64,000 nt of DNA from Symbioplanes lichenis (GTDB taxonomy: Bacteria; Actinomycetota; Actinomycetes; Mycobacteriales; Micromonosporaceae), in NCBI RefSeq assembly GCF_030709675.1, contig NZ_JAUZQD010000024.1, positions 1-64,000 on the forward strand. Reading direction: 5' to 3'. Positions 26,047-34,514 of this stretch are shown here, one piece after another. Positions within the stretch are counted from its first letter, which is position 1. Every line of letters starts with the position of its first letter. The position numbers were made by a program, and so were the translations under genes. The notes below the pieces were generated by a model. The model ran no database searches. It saw nothing but the letters and a program-made list of their open reading frames with translations, and was not told where the DNA came from.

Positions 26047-28305
26047 TCAGGCCACCGTGGCCGGGAACCGCTCCCACACCCGGTGCTTCCCGAGCAGCGC
26101 CGACAGCTCGGTGAGGGCGGCCGTACCGGAATCGGCGGTCACGACGCCCGGCGTGCCGGCCAGGCCCGCCTGCTCGAGCACCGCGGTGCCCGCGCCCCAC
26201 GCGCCGATCGCCTTCGCGTGGCGCCAGGCCTCCTCGACGAGCAGGGCCACGCGCGGGTCCACGCCCGGGGTGGTGGCGGCGCCGGCCTTGGCGTCGCGCG
26301 CGGGCAGGGCGTCGGGGGCGGGCAGCGGCGCGCCGGCCACGAGGATCGCGTCGAACTCGACCGATCGCGCGGTGGCGAACGTACGCTGGACAGCCAGGTC
26401 TCCCACCATGCCACCGTGCGCGGCGATGATCAGCGGGACCATTCCCGCGCTGAAGATCTCGCGCCGGACGGCGTGCACGCCGTCGAGGTCGCCGTCCGCG
26501 TCGACCACGATGCCGATCATGCGGCCGTCGGGCGGGTAGACGCCGCCGACCTGCGACAACGCCGGGCTCGGGGTGACCTCGGCCAGCGGGACGGTCGGCT
26601 CGGGCGCGGGCAGGCCCAGCCCGGTGGCGACCTGCTCGCAGAGCACCGGGTCGATGTTCGCGAGCGCCAGCAGCTGACGCTCCTTGATGGCCTGCTCGTA
26701 GCACTTGCCCAGCTCGAACGTGTACGCCCGGACGATGTGCTCCTTCTCCACCGGCGTCATGCTCGCCCAGAAGAGACGTACCTGGCTGTAGTGGTCGTCG
26801 AACGACGCCGGGTTGGCCCGGACCTTGGGCGCCTCGGCCACCACGACCGGAACGTCGACGAACGCCTCGTCGTCGGGAGCGGTGAACGGGTTGCCGCCGT
26901 CGAGCGAGTTCGGCCGGTAGGGCGCCACACCCGCGTGCACGGCGTGCTGGTGGAAGCCGTCACGCAGCATGTCGTTGACGTCGGCGTGCGGCCGGTTGAT
27001 CGGGATCTGGTTGTAGTTCGGGCCGCCGAGCCGGCTCAGCTGCGTGTCCACGTACGAGAAGAGGCGCCCCTGCAGCAGCGGGTCGTTCGTGTGGTCGATG
27101 CCGGGCGGCATGTGGCCGAGGTGGAACGCGACCTGCTCGGTCTCGGCGAAGAAGTTGGTGGGCGTCCGGTTCAGCACCATCTTGCCGACCGCCTGCACCG
27201 GGGCGAGCTCCTCGGGCACGATCTTCGTCGGGTCGAGCAGGTCGATCCCGGCGAACGTCTCCTCGGGCGTGTCCGGGAACACCTGGATCCCGAGCTCCCA
27301 CTCCGGGAACGCGCCGGCCTCGATGGCGTCGTACAGGTCACGGCGGTGGAAGTCGGGGTCGATGCCCGCGATCAGCTGCGCCTCCTCCCAGTCCAGGGAG
27401 TGCACGCCCAGCTTCGGCTTCCAGTGGAACTTGACGAGGGCGGTCTCCCCCGCCGCGTTGATCACGCGGAAGGTGTGGACCCCGAAACCCTCCATCGTCC
27501 GGTACGAGCGGGGGATGCCGCGATCGGACATGTTCCAGATCGTGTGGTGCTGCGCCTCGGTGTGCAGCGACACGAAGTCCCAGAACGTGTCGTGCGCGCT
27601 CTGCGCCTGCGGAATCTCGCGGTCCGGGTGCGGCTTGCCCGCGTGGATGATGTCCGGGAACTTGATCGCGTCCTGGATGAAGAACACCGGGATGTTGTTG
27701 CCGACCAGGTCGAAGTTGCCCTCGTCGGTGTAGAACTTCGTCGCGAAGCCGCGCGTGTCCCGGACCGTGTCGGCCGAGCCCCGGGAGCCCAGGACCGTGC
27801 TGAAGCGTACGAAGACCGGGGTCTCCTTGCCCTTCGCCAGGAACCCGGCCTTCGTGACGCCCTCGGCCGTCCCGTACCCGGTGAACGTGCCGTGCGCCCC
27901 GGCGCCGCGCGCGTGCACGACCCGCTCCGGGATCCGCTCGTGGTCGAAGTGCGTGATCTTCTCGCGGAAGTGGTGATCCTGCAGCAGGATCGGGCCGCGC
28001 GGGCCGGCCTTCAGCGAGTGGTCCGTGTCACGCAGTCGCGTGCCGGTCGCCGTCGTTAGGTACGCACCCTGCTGTCCCTTGGCCGTCGGCGGCACCCCGG
28101 TGTGCGCACCGGTCGGCGTCACGGTCTCGGGCGTGCCTTGTTCGCTTTTCGGCGGAAGCGGGTCCACCGGCGTGGTCGGCTCTTCGAGCGTCGCCGGCGC
28201 GCTGCCCGGCTTGCCGGGGATGTCGTTCGTCAACGCGTCGGCCACCTTCGCCGTGGCATGCTCCACGGCATCCTTCACCACTCGGGCAGGCTTGCTGGCA
28301 TCCAT
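26047..28305 (-). CDS. katE: Large-subunit (clade 2) catalase with C-terminal DJ-1/GATase-like domain
   Basis: Heme enzyme that splits hydrogen peroxide, 752 residues, as long as E. coli HPII. It shows the distal histidine in ERVVHARGAGAHG, asparagine in GNNIPVFFIQD, and the heme-ligand tyrosine in RLFSYVDTQLSRLGGPNYNQ. The last 180 residues form the flavodoxin-like domain of large catalases. ATG 28305 is chosen because a SigB/SigF-type promoter at 28346-28370 places transcription start after the earlier in-frame codons, and GAAGGA precedes it. Probably a general-stress catalase. Confidence 0.95.
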   Translation of the reverse strand: MDASKPARVVKDAVEHATAKVADALTNDIPGKPGSAPATLEEPTTPVDPLPPKSEQGTPETVTPTGAHTGVPPTAKGQQGAYLTTATGTRLRDTDHSLKAGPRGPILLQDHHFREKITHFDHERIPERVVHARGAGAHGTFTGYGTAEGVTKAGFLAKGKETPVFVRFSTVLGSRGSADTVRDTRGFATKFYTDEGNFDLVGNNIPVFFIQDAIKFPDIIHAGKPHPDREIPQAQSAHDTFWDFVSLHTEAQHHTIWNMSDRGIPRSYRTMEGFGVHTFRVINAAGETALVKFHWKPKLGVHSLDWEEAQLIAGIDPDFHRRDLYDAIEAGAFPEWELGIQVFPDTPEETFAGIDLLDPTKIVPEELAPVQAVGKMVLNRTPTNFFAETEQVAFHLGHMPPGIDHTNDPLLQGRLFSYVDTQLSRLGGPNYNQIPINRPHADVNDMLRDGFHQHAVHAGVAPYRPNSLDGGNPFTAPDDEAFVDVPVVVAEAPKVRANPASFDDHYSQVRLFWASMTPVEKEHIVRAYTFELGKCYEQAIKERQLLALANIDPVLCEQVATGLGLPAPEPTVPLAEVTPSPALSQVGGVYPPDGRMIGIVVDADGDLDGVHAVRREIFSAGMVPLIIAAHGGMVGDLAVQRTFATARSVEFDAILVAGAPLPAPDALPARDAKAGAATTPGVDPRVALLVEEAWRHAKAIGAWGAGTAVLEQAGLAGTPGVVTADSGTAALTELSALLGKHRVWERFPATVA

Positions 28306-28345
28306 CTGCACCGCATCCTTCGTTGACCGTCTGGGTGCGCAAGCC

Positions 28346-28370
28346 ATACCCGCGCATTGAGTAACCAAAC
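28346..28370 (-). promoter_or_regulatory. SigB/SigF-type stress promoter of katE
   Basis: Minus strand GTTT (28367-28370), 15 bases, GGGTAT (28346-28351), matching the actinobacterial SigB/SigF pattern GTTT-N15-GGGTAT. Predicted RNA start is near 28338. Confidence 0.65.
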
Positions 28371-28468
28371 GGACACAATAAGTGGCTGCGTTTTCTGGAT
28401 CGCTTCCAGATCTCTGGCCTACTCAGGCCCCGGCGCGCACCCCGGCCCTGCGCGAAATGGATAGGCCG

Positions 28469-29008
28469 TCACGCGACGTCGCGATGCTTCAGCTTGGCGC
28501 GGCGACCGTCCGGGTGATGCCAGACAATTCCCTCGTACGCCGGATGGGCCAGCAGCCACGCGCGCAGCCCGTCGAAGTCGCGGGGCGCATCGAGCCGTTC
28601 CGCGTCGGCGTGCGCCACGAGCACGTGGCCGTCCGTACCCTCCGGGTTGCCGTTGACCTTGGGCCCCACCAGCTCGTACGTCCCCGGCGCGCCCACCGCC
28701 GACGACGCGAGCGCCTCCGCCAAGTACCGGGCGTAGGCCGACTGCCCGATCGGCTCCCACCCCACCGTCTTGCCCGTCGCCTCGTCGGTCATCACCGGCC
28801 GGTAGCCGGGCGGCCGCTGTCGCCCGGGCCGCACCTCGCGCCGTGCCCACCAGCTGCCGTCCTCGTCGAGCAGCACGCACGTCCCGTCGTACTTCCGGGT
28901 CGGAACGCCCTCGCCGGCAAGCACCCACTCACAGTCGGGATGCACATCGCGCAGGAGTCGCTTGCGGTCCTCCGGGTCGCGCCGGAACAGCGTGGGGATC
29001 TTCTTCAT
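28469..29008 (-). CDS. RLIG1-like RNA ligase (DUF5565 family)
   Basis: The 179-residue protein has the covalent nucleotidyltransferase motifs: motif I KYDG at Lys39 (TRKYDGTCVLL), a motif-III-like WWARREVRPG, motif IV EGIVWHHPDG and motif V AKLKHRD at the C-terminus. The layout matches the DUF5565 family, which includes the vertebrate RNA ligase RLIG1 (C12orf29). Such enzymes self-adenylate on the motif I lysine and seal RNA ends. It stands alone between katE and a peptidase; the RNA substrate is unknown. A GAGCAT box six bases upstream suggests a leaderless message. Confidence 0.75.
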   Translation of the reverse strand: MKKIPTLFRRDPEDRKRLLRDVHPDCEWVLAGEGVPTRKYDGTCVLLDEDGSWWARREVRPGRQRPPGYRPVMTDEATGKTVGWEPIGQSAYARYLAEALASSAVGAPGTYELVGPKVNGNPEGTDGHVLVAHADAERLDAPRDFDGLRAWLLAHPAYEGIVWHHPDGRRAKLKHRDVA

Positions 29009-29195
29009 GCGTCCATGCTCTCAACGCCGACAACCCGATTTCGTACGCCGGGCCCGGCTCTCTTTCCCGCTCGGACCTGGTTCTGCCGAACCTCTCCCAG
29101 CTCGGAAGTCGTCCTGATCGGATCTCGGACAATGTCGTCCATCGATTGGTGTCACGCTGGCGACCGGTTCGTCCATCGACCGGAGGGATTCCGTC

Positions 29196-30719
29196 ATGTC
29201 CCGTTCCTCGCCCCGGCGCCTGCTCGCCGCCGCGCTCGTGGCCGCCGTGTCCGCCGCCCTGCTCCCGACCCCCTCGTCCGCCGCCGCGCCGAGCCTTGCC
29301 TGGGCCCCCTGCGCGGAGGAGGACCTGGCCGGCTATCAGTGCGCGACCCGGGAAGTGCCCCTGGACTACGACAAGCCGCGCGGCGCGACCACGACGATCG
29401 CCCTGGCCCGCCGTCCCGCCGACGATCCGGCCCGGCGCCTGGGCACGATCTTCGTCAACCCGGGCGGGCCGGGCGGCCCCGGCCGCGGCCTGGTGACGGC
29501 GGCCGCCGAGATCGTCGCCCCGGAGGTCCGAGCCCGCTTCGACCTCGTCGGATTCGACCCGCGCGGCATCGGCGCGAGCGATCCGCTGCAGTGCTTCGCC
29601 ACCGACGCGGAGGCCGAGGCCCTGATCGCCCGGATCGCGCTCGTACCGATCACCAAACAGCAGATCCGCGACACCCTCCAGGCCAACTACCGGTACACCG
29701 AGGCCTGCAAGCGCAACGCGGGCCCCCTCCTGGCCCACATGAGTACGCTCAACGTCGCCAAGGACCTCGACCAGCTGCGCGCCGCCGTCGGCGACGCCAA
29801 GCTGAGCTACATCGGATACTCCTACGGCACTCTGATCGGCGCCACGTACGTCAACCTGTACCCGAACCGCGTACGCGCTGTCATCCTCGACGGCAACGTG
29901 GATCCGGCCCAGCGCACGAACCGCCGCCTGGCGAACAAGTTCGACCGCGCCGGTGGCTTCGAGATCGCGCTCAAGGGCTTCCTCGCCGCCTGCGACAGGG
30001 CGGGCCCGAACTGCGCCCTCGCCGGCCATGCCCGCCGCAAGTTCGACGCCGTCCGCGAGCGTCTGCGCCGGGGCCCGTTCACCTCACCCACCTTCGGCGT
30101 CGTGGACCTGGACCTGTTCACCAGCTACGTCTACTCCAGCATGTACGACGTGGCGTCCTTCCCGACCACGGCCGCCGACCTGCGGACCCTCCATGACGAG
30201 CTCTTCGGCTCTCCCCCGGCCGCAACCGTCAAGCGGGCCCTCCCGGCCGGCCTGTCGCCCCGGGCCCCGAGCGACTACTCGTTCAACAGCAACGACGCGG
30301 GCCAGGCCGTCAACTGCCTCGACGCGCCCCTGCCCCGCAACCCCGCCGCCTACCCCGCCATCGCCGACCGGTTCGAATCCGCCCACCGCACCTTCGGCCG
30401 CGCCGAGGCGTTCAGCGAGGTCGGCTGCGCCAACTGGATCCGCACGAACGAGCGCTACGCCGGACCGTGGAACAAGCGCACATCCCAGACGGTCCTGCTC
30501 GTCAACCCGACCCACGACCCGGCCACACGCTACAGCTTCGCCCAGAACATGGCCCGCGAGCTGGGCAACGCCCGCCTCCTGGCCCTGGACGGCTTCGGCC
30601 ACACCAGCAGCTTCAGCGCCTGCGTCACCACCTGGTACACCCGCTACCTCCTGGCCGGCCAGGTCCCCCCGCGCGGCACTCGCTGCGCCCAGGACCTGCC
30701 CCCGTTCCCCGCCCCGTGA
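29196..30719 (+). CDS. Secreted alpha/beta-hydrolase, tripeptidyl aminopeptidase type (SlpD/E-like)
   Basis: 507 residues: a signal peptide (RRLLAAALVAAVSAALLPTPSSA), an oxyanion region FVNPGGPGGPGRG, the nucleophile elbow GYSYGT, and a C-terminal TAP-like domain with THDPATRY and the histidine in DGFGHTSSF. Family members remove tripeptides from the N-termini of secreted proteins. Monocistronic by position. Confidence 0.9.
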   Translation: MSRSSPRRLLAAALVAAVSAALLPTPSSAAAPSLAWAPCAEEDLAGYQCATREVPLDYDKPRGATTTIALARRPADDPARRLGTIFVNPGGPGGPGRGLVTAAAEIVAPEVRARFDLVGFDPRGIGASDPLQCFATDAEAEALIARIALVPITKQQIRDTLQANYRYTEACKRNAGPLLAHMSTLNVAKDLDQLRAAVGDAKLSYIGYSYGTLIGATYVNLYPNRVRAVILDGNVDPAQRTNRRLANKFDRAGGFEIALKGFLAACDRAGPNCALAGHARRKFDAVRERLRRGPFTSPTFGVVDLDLFTSYVYSSMYDVASFPTTAADLRTLHDELFGSPPAATVKRALPAGLSPRAPSDYSFNSNDAGQAVNCLDAPLPRNPAAYPAIADRFESAHRTFGRAEAFSEVGCANWIRTNERYAGPWNKRTSQTVLLVNPTHDPATRYSFAQNMARELGNARLLALDGFGHTSSFSACVTTWYTRYLLAGQVPPRGTRCAQDLPPFPAP

Positions 30720-30810
30720 TTCCCAGGCCGCCGCGGCTCTCTCCCCGGCCACGGCGGCCCCGGAACCACCCGCCGGCGCCCGCGGAAGGCCCCCTTCCAA
30801 AGCGCCGGCC

Positions 30811-30915
30811 AATCATCGCGCCGGGAACGGTCAGACGGTCGTCCGCACACAGCGCCACCAGCCCAGGGCGAATCATCGCCTCAGGACGGTCAAACGGTCG
30901 TCCGCATGCGGCGCC
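30811..30915. repeat. 46-bp direct repeat covering the 3' end of the wall-protein gene
   Basis: Copies at 30811-30856 and 30871-30915, 60 bp apart, each containing ACGGTCGTCCGCA. The second copy holds the last codons of the wall protein; the first is a non-coding duplicate just downstream. Confidence 0.7.
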
Positions 30916-32368
30916 GCGCTGTGAAGAAGGTGAGCAGGCCCGCGAGCAGCAGCGCCACGCCGACGCCCGCCGTCACGGCCACCGGGGAGCCGGTGATGGG
31001 CAGCGAGTCGCCGCCACCGCCCCCGCCGCCCGGCGTGCCGTCGTCCTCGCCGCCCGTGCCGCCTCCGTTGTCGTCCCCGCCGTTACCGGGAGCGGGCGAG
31101 GTGGAGGTGGTGGGCTTCGGGGTGGGGCTGGACGTGGCAGTGGGACTGGGCGTCGGCTCGGTCGCTCCCGGCGGCCAGAGTCCGAGGACGAAGTCGGTCG
31201 ACCCGCGCAGGTGCCCGACCAGCCCGGCCGGGGCGGTCGTCAAGGTCAGCGTGTCGCCGGTGCCGCGCACGGGCTCGGTGCCCGGGGTGGCGTCGATCCG
31301 GGCCAGCGCCTCGATGCCGCCGTGGCCGGCCGCCCACGCCTTGCTGACCCAGTGGAACCGTACGTCCTTGAAGATCTCGGCCCGGCCCTCCGCACCGGTG
31401 ACCGCCACGGGCCCGTCGATCTTCCGGGTGGCGCCGGGCGCCAGCGCACCGTCGAACTCGCACCACGCCGAGCCGGGCTTGTCCTCCGTCGCGAACCAGC
31501 AGTTGCTCCACTGCCCGGCGAAGCTCAGGTCGGTGTCGGACAGGCGCAACTCGGCCACGAGCCCGTCGACCGGGGCGTCACCGGTGTTGCGGACGCCCAC
31601 GACGCCACCGAGCGTGTGGCGCGGCCCGAGGTCGTACACCGGGCCCTGGGAGGGTTCGTCCGACGCCTCCTGCACTGCGGCAAGCCGGGCGGTGTCGGGG
31701 TCGGAGGGCGGGATCGCCGGAAGCCCGTCCGGAGGAGTGCCGGTGGCGGGCAGAACCGTGGTGCCGAGGAACCCGGTCGTGGTGTTCGGCCCCTGCCGCA
31801 GCCGGGGCGATCCCGGCTCGAGGGCGAGGGTGCCCTGGTCGCCCTGGACCGCTTCGGTGCCCTCGGCGGCCTCCGCGGCGGCGAGCGCCTCGATGCCCCC
31901 GTTGGCGTCGGCCCACTCCTTGCTGGCCCAGCCGAACGTGACGTTCGCGATCCGGGCGCCGGGCTCCGTCCCAGCCGCGAGGGAGAACACCGGTCCCTTC
32001 ATCTGCAGGACCGACTGGGCGACGATCTCGTCGGGGAACTCGCACCAGGCCGTGTCGGGCTCCTCCTCCAGCGCGTACCAACAGTTGTCGTAGAGCCGGG
32101 AGAACCGCAGGCGGTCGTCGTTGAGATGCACCTCGGCCACCAGCCCGGTCACCGGCGCCCGGCCCGAGTTGCGGACGCCGATCGGGCCGCGTGAGACATA
32201 TCCCGGCCGGACGGCGGCGGGCGTCGGGCGGCCGGACTCGATCGACCCCTCGGTCACCGGGACGAGCGGGCCGCGCTCCGGTGCCGCGACCGCGGCGGCG
32301 GGCAGCACGGCCACCGCCGTGGTCACCGCCACCAGGACCGGTATGAGTCGATGCAACCCTGCGGACAT
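30890..32368 (-). CDS. LPxTG-type cell-wall-anchored protein with duplicated domain
   Basis: 492 residues: signal peptide, then two copies of the same domain (around 40-200 and 240-390). Each contains a NCWYALEEEPDTAWCEF-like segment and a W-rich FGWASKEWADANGGIEAL-like segment. A Thr/Pro spacer follows, then LPITG, a membrane helix and RRRMR, the layout of a sortase substrate. ATG 32368 has GGGGGA upstream; the longer frame lacks a signal peptide. Surface protein of unknown ligand. Confidence 0.85.
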   Translation of the reverse strand: MSAGLHRLIPVLVAVTTAVAVLPAAAVAAPERGPLVPVTEGSIESGRPTPAAVRPGYVSRGPIGVRNSGRAPVTGLVAEVHLNDDRLRFSRLYDNCWYALEEEPDTAWCEFPDEIVAQSVLQMKGPVFSLAAGTEPGARIANVTFGWASKEWADANGGIEALAAAEAAEGTEAVQGDQGTLALEPGSPRLRQGPNTTTGFLGTTVLPATGTPPDGLPAIPPSDPDTARLAAVQEASDEPSQGPVYDLGPRHTLGGVVGVRNTGDAPVDGLVAELRLSDTDLSFAGQWSNCWFATEDKPGSAWCEFDGALAPGATRKIDGPVAVTGAEGRAEIFKDVRFHWVSKAWAAGHGGIEALARIDATPGTEPVRGTGDTLTLTTAPAGLVGHLRGSTDFVLGLWPPGATEPTPSPTATSSPTPKPTTSTSPAPGNGGDDNGGGTGGEDDGTPGGGGGGGDSLPITGSPVAVTAGVGVALLLAGLLTFFTARRRMRTTV

Positions 32369-32562
32369 GTTTCGTTCCCCCGATCGTCGATGGATCGCCA
32401 CACCGTACCGGCCGAAGTCGAAGTTCGCGATCCTCTGTCCACAGGGGCCGATGCGGCCCGAAAAGTTATCCACAGGCCGGCGGCGTTCCATTGGCGGCGG
32501 ATCCCTCGCCCGTGTCAATGTGTGCGGGCAAGGACCGACCACAACCTCACGGGGGTACGAAC

Positions 32563-33471
32563 ATGCAGGTCATGCTGGCTTCCTGCGCCGGGCTGCCGGA
32601 GGGCGACGGCGACGAGGCGGGGCTGGTCGAGGCCCTCCGGGTGCACGGCCTCCCCGCGCGGTGGCAGCCGTGGGGTGACGAAATGAGCACCGACACCCTC
32701 GTCGTGCTCCGGGCCACTTGGGACTACCCGGACCGGCTCGACGAGTTCCACCGCTGGTGCGCCTCGGTGCCGCATCTCGCCAACGGCTCCGAGGTGGTGC
32801 GCCACAACCGAGACAAGAGTTATCTCGTATCCCTGGCGGCCGCCGGCGTGCCCGTGATCCCGACCCGCCTGGTGCCACCCGGCGAGCAACTGGCCCCGGC
32901 GCTCGCTGCCCTCGACGAGCTCACCGGCCGCACCGACACCGCCGAGGGCGAGATCGTCATCAAGCCGGCTGTGGGCGCGGGTTCCCGGGGCGCCGGCCGC
33001 TTCACCGCCGCCCAGTCCGACGAGGCCCACGCCCACCTGCGGAGACTGCACGCGGCGGGCTCGGTCGCCCTGGTCCAGCCCTACCAGCGCACGGTCGACG
33101 AACACGGCGAGTCGGCGCTGGTCTACCTCGCCGGCCGCTACTCCCACGCGTTCACCAAGGGCCCCATGCTCCAAGGCGGCGCGGTCGAGACCGACGACCT
33201 CTACCTCAGCGAGAAGCTCTCCCCGGCCAGCCCCGGCGACTCCACCCGAGCCGTGGCCGAGCAGGCCTTGGCGGCGACCGCCCGCGAGCTGGGCATCGAC
33301 GTGAGCGCTCTGCTCTACGCCCGAGTCGACATCGTCACCGGCGCCGACGGCCCGCTGGTCCTCGAGGTCGAGCTGACCGAGCCCAGCCTGGGCTTCGCCT
33401 TCGGCGGCGCCGCGGCCCTCGATCGCTTCGCCCAGGCCATCGCCGACCGGGCCCGGGCGGTGGTGCGCTGA
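32563..33471 (+). CDS. ATP-grasp ligase, DcsG/glutathione-synthetase-like
   Basis: 302 residues with an N-terminal pre-grasp part (LRATWDYPDRLDEFHRW) and the ATP-grasp core: EIVIKPAVGAGSRG binding ATP, LVQPYQR, and LLYARVDIV...LEVELTEPSLGF carrying the magnesium ligands. Closest in pattern to the cycloserine-type cyclo-ligase DcsG and uncharacterised relatives. It stands alone, so no pathway can be assigned. GGGGG upstream of the ATG. Confidence 0.75.
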   Translation: MQVMLASCAGLPEGDGDEAGLVEALRVHGLPARWQPWGDEMSTDTLVVLRATWDYPDRLDEFHRWCASVPHLANGSEVVRHNRDKSYLVSLAAAGVPVIPTRLVPPGEQLAPALAALDELTGRTDTAEGEIVIKPAVGAGSRGAGRFTAAQSDEAHAHLRRLHAAGSVALVQPYQRTVDEHGESALVYLAGRYSHAFTKGPMLQGGAVETDDLYLSEKLSPASPGDSTRAVAEQALAATARELGIDVSALLYARVDIVTGADGPLVLEVELTEPSLGFAFGGAAALDRFAQAIADRARAVVR

Positions 33472-33829
33472 CCCTCCCCGGCCCCGCCCGACGACAGCAG
33501 CAGTGGCCCACCCGACGACAGCGGGCGGCAGCGAACTACTGCGAGAGCGCGAGATTGTCGCCCCGCCGCGCAGCGCCGAATGCACCGACGCCTGCGACAT
33601 CTCGGAGCAGCCGAGCCTTCCTCACGCGCGTCACCGCCGGGCCTCTACGTCTTTTACGCGCCGGGTCACCGCCGAGCTCGCCGCCATGCCATGCCTCGAC
33701 GGCCGCCGTGCGCCTGTGGCCAGCTGCTCCTCGCGCACGCGGCGGGCGCTCGCTCGGCCACGCTCGAGGACCGGGCAGGTCGCCGGACCGTCGCTTGCTT
33801 GGGTGGCTGGCGCCTTGATGGCCGCCGGG

Positions 33830-33924
33830 CGGGGCGCGGGGTGCGCGGGGTGCGGGCTGCGCGGGGTGCGGGCTGCGGGGTGCGGGCTGCGCGGGGTGCG
33901 CCAGTGCGGGGTGCGGGTGCGGGA
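33830..33924. repeat. G-rich tandem repeat
   Basis: Five to six degenerate copies of GCGCGGGGTGCGGGCT. It sits in the 503-bp gap 33472-33974; the remainder of that gap shows no convincing gene, only GC-rich sequence open in several frames. Confidence 0.75.
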
Positions 33925-33962
33925 AGATCGTCGTTCGGGCGCGGGCGGGGTGGCGGGTGTCT

Positions 33963-33968
33963 TAGATT
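33963..33968 (+). promoter_or_regulatory. -10 box of a leaderless promoter (gvpU-like gene)
   Basis: TAGATT, six bases, then the ATG at 33975. Confidence 0.5.
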
Positions 33969-33974
33969 CGGCTC

Positions 33975-34415
33975 ATGTTGGACGGGACGGACGCACGGGA
34001 CTGGTTCGAGCCGGACAGCGTGCTGGCGACGTATGTGGCGCTGATGGATCAGCTGACCGAGCGGGCCGAGCCGGGGATCAAGCTGAGTCTGACCGTCGGC
34101 GGACTGGTCGTGACCGGCGAGCTGATTCCGCAGTGGCAGTGGTTCGCGGAGGTCAGCGCGCTCAGCAATTACGAGGACGCCTTCTACACCGGCATGGCCG
34201 AGTACGTGAAGGAGCAGTCCGACCTCGCCCACGAAGCGGTGAAAGTCCGGGACGCCGGGCACGAGGTGTCCCACAAGCAGCACCTCGCGCTGTCGGCGCC
34301 CACGAAGTACATCCACCTGCGCAACGCTCGCGTCTCCACCGGCAACGAGGGCAGCCTGTGGCGCGGGCGGCTCAGCGACGTCTCCGGGTGGTCGCCCGCG
34401 AGCCCGACGGCCTGA
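33975..34415 (+). CDS. GvpU-like gas vesicle accessory protein, orphan
   Basis: 146 residues with the GvpU features LSLTVGGLVVTGELI, PTKYIHLRNARV and LWRGRLSDVSGW. GvpU influences gas-vesicle clustering in Bacillus megaterium. No gvpA or other gvp gene lies in the window, so the role here is open; it may act as a general small beta-rich accessory protein. Confidence 0.7.
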   Translation: MLDGTDARDWFEPDSVLATYVALMDQLTERAEPGIKLSLTVGGLVVTGELIPQWQWFAEVSALSNYEDAFYTGMAEYVKEQSDLAHEAVKVRDAGHEVSHKQHLALSAPTKYIHLRNARVSTGNEGSLWRGRLSDVSGWSPASPTA

Positions 34416-34514
34416 CCATCCGGCCTCGCCCACCGATCACCGCGGGTTCCGACCCGCCGAATCATCCGGCTGAGTGACAGCGTCTCAAGTCACGGCGTCT
34501 CAGGTCGGCTCTTT

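Noticed and set aside
33503..34477. Plus-strand frame over the G-rich repeat and the gvpU-like gene
   Set aside because: Wrong frame relative to the clear GvpU-like gene; the product is repeat-derived Gly/Arg sequence.
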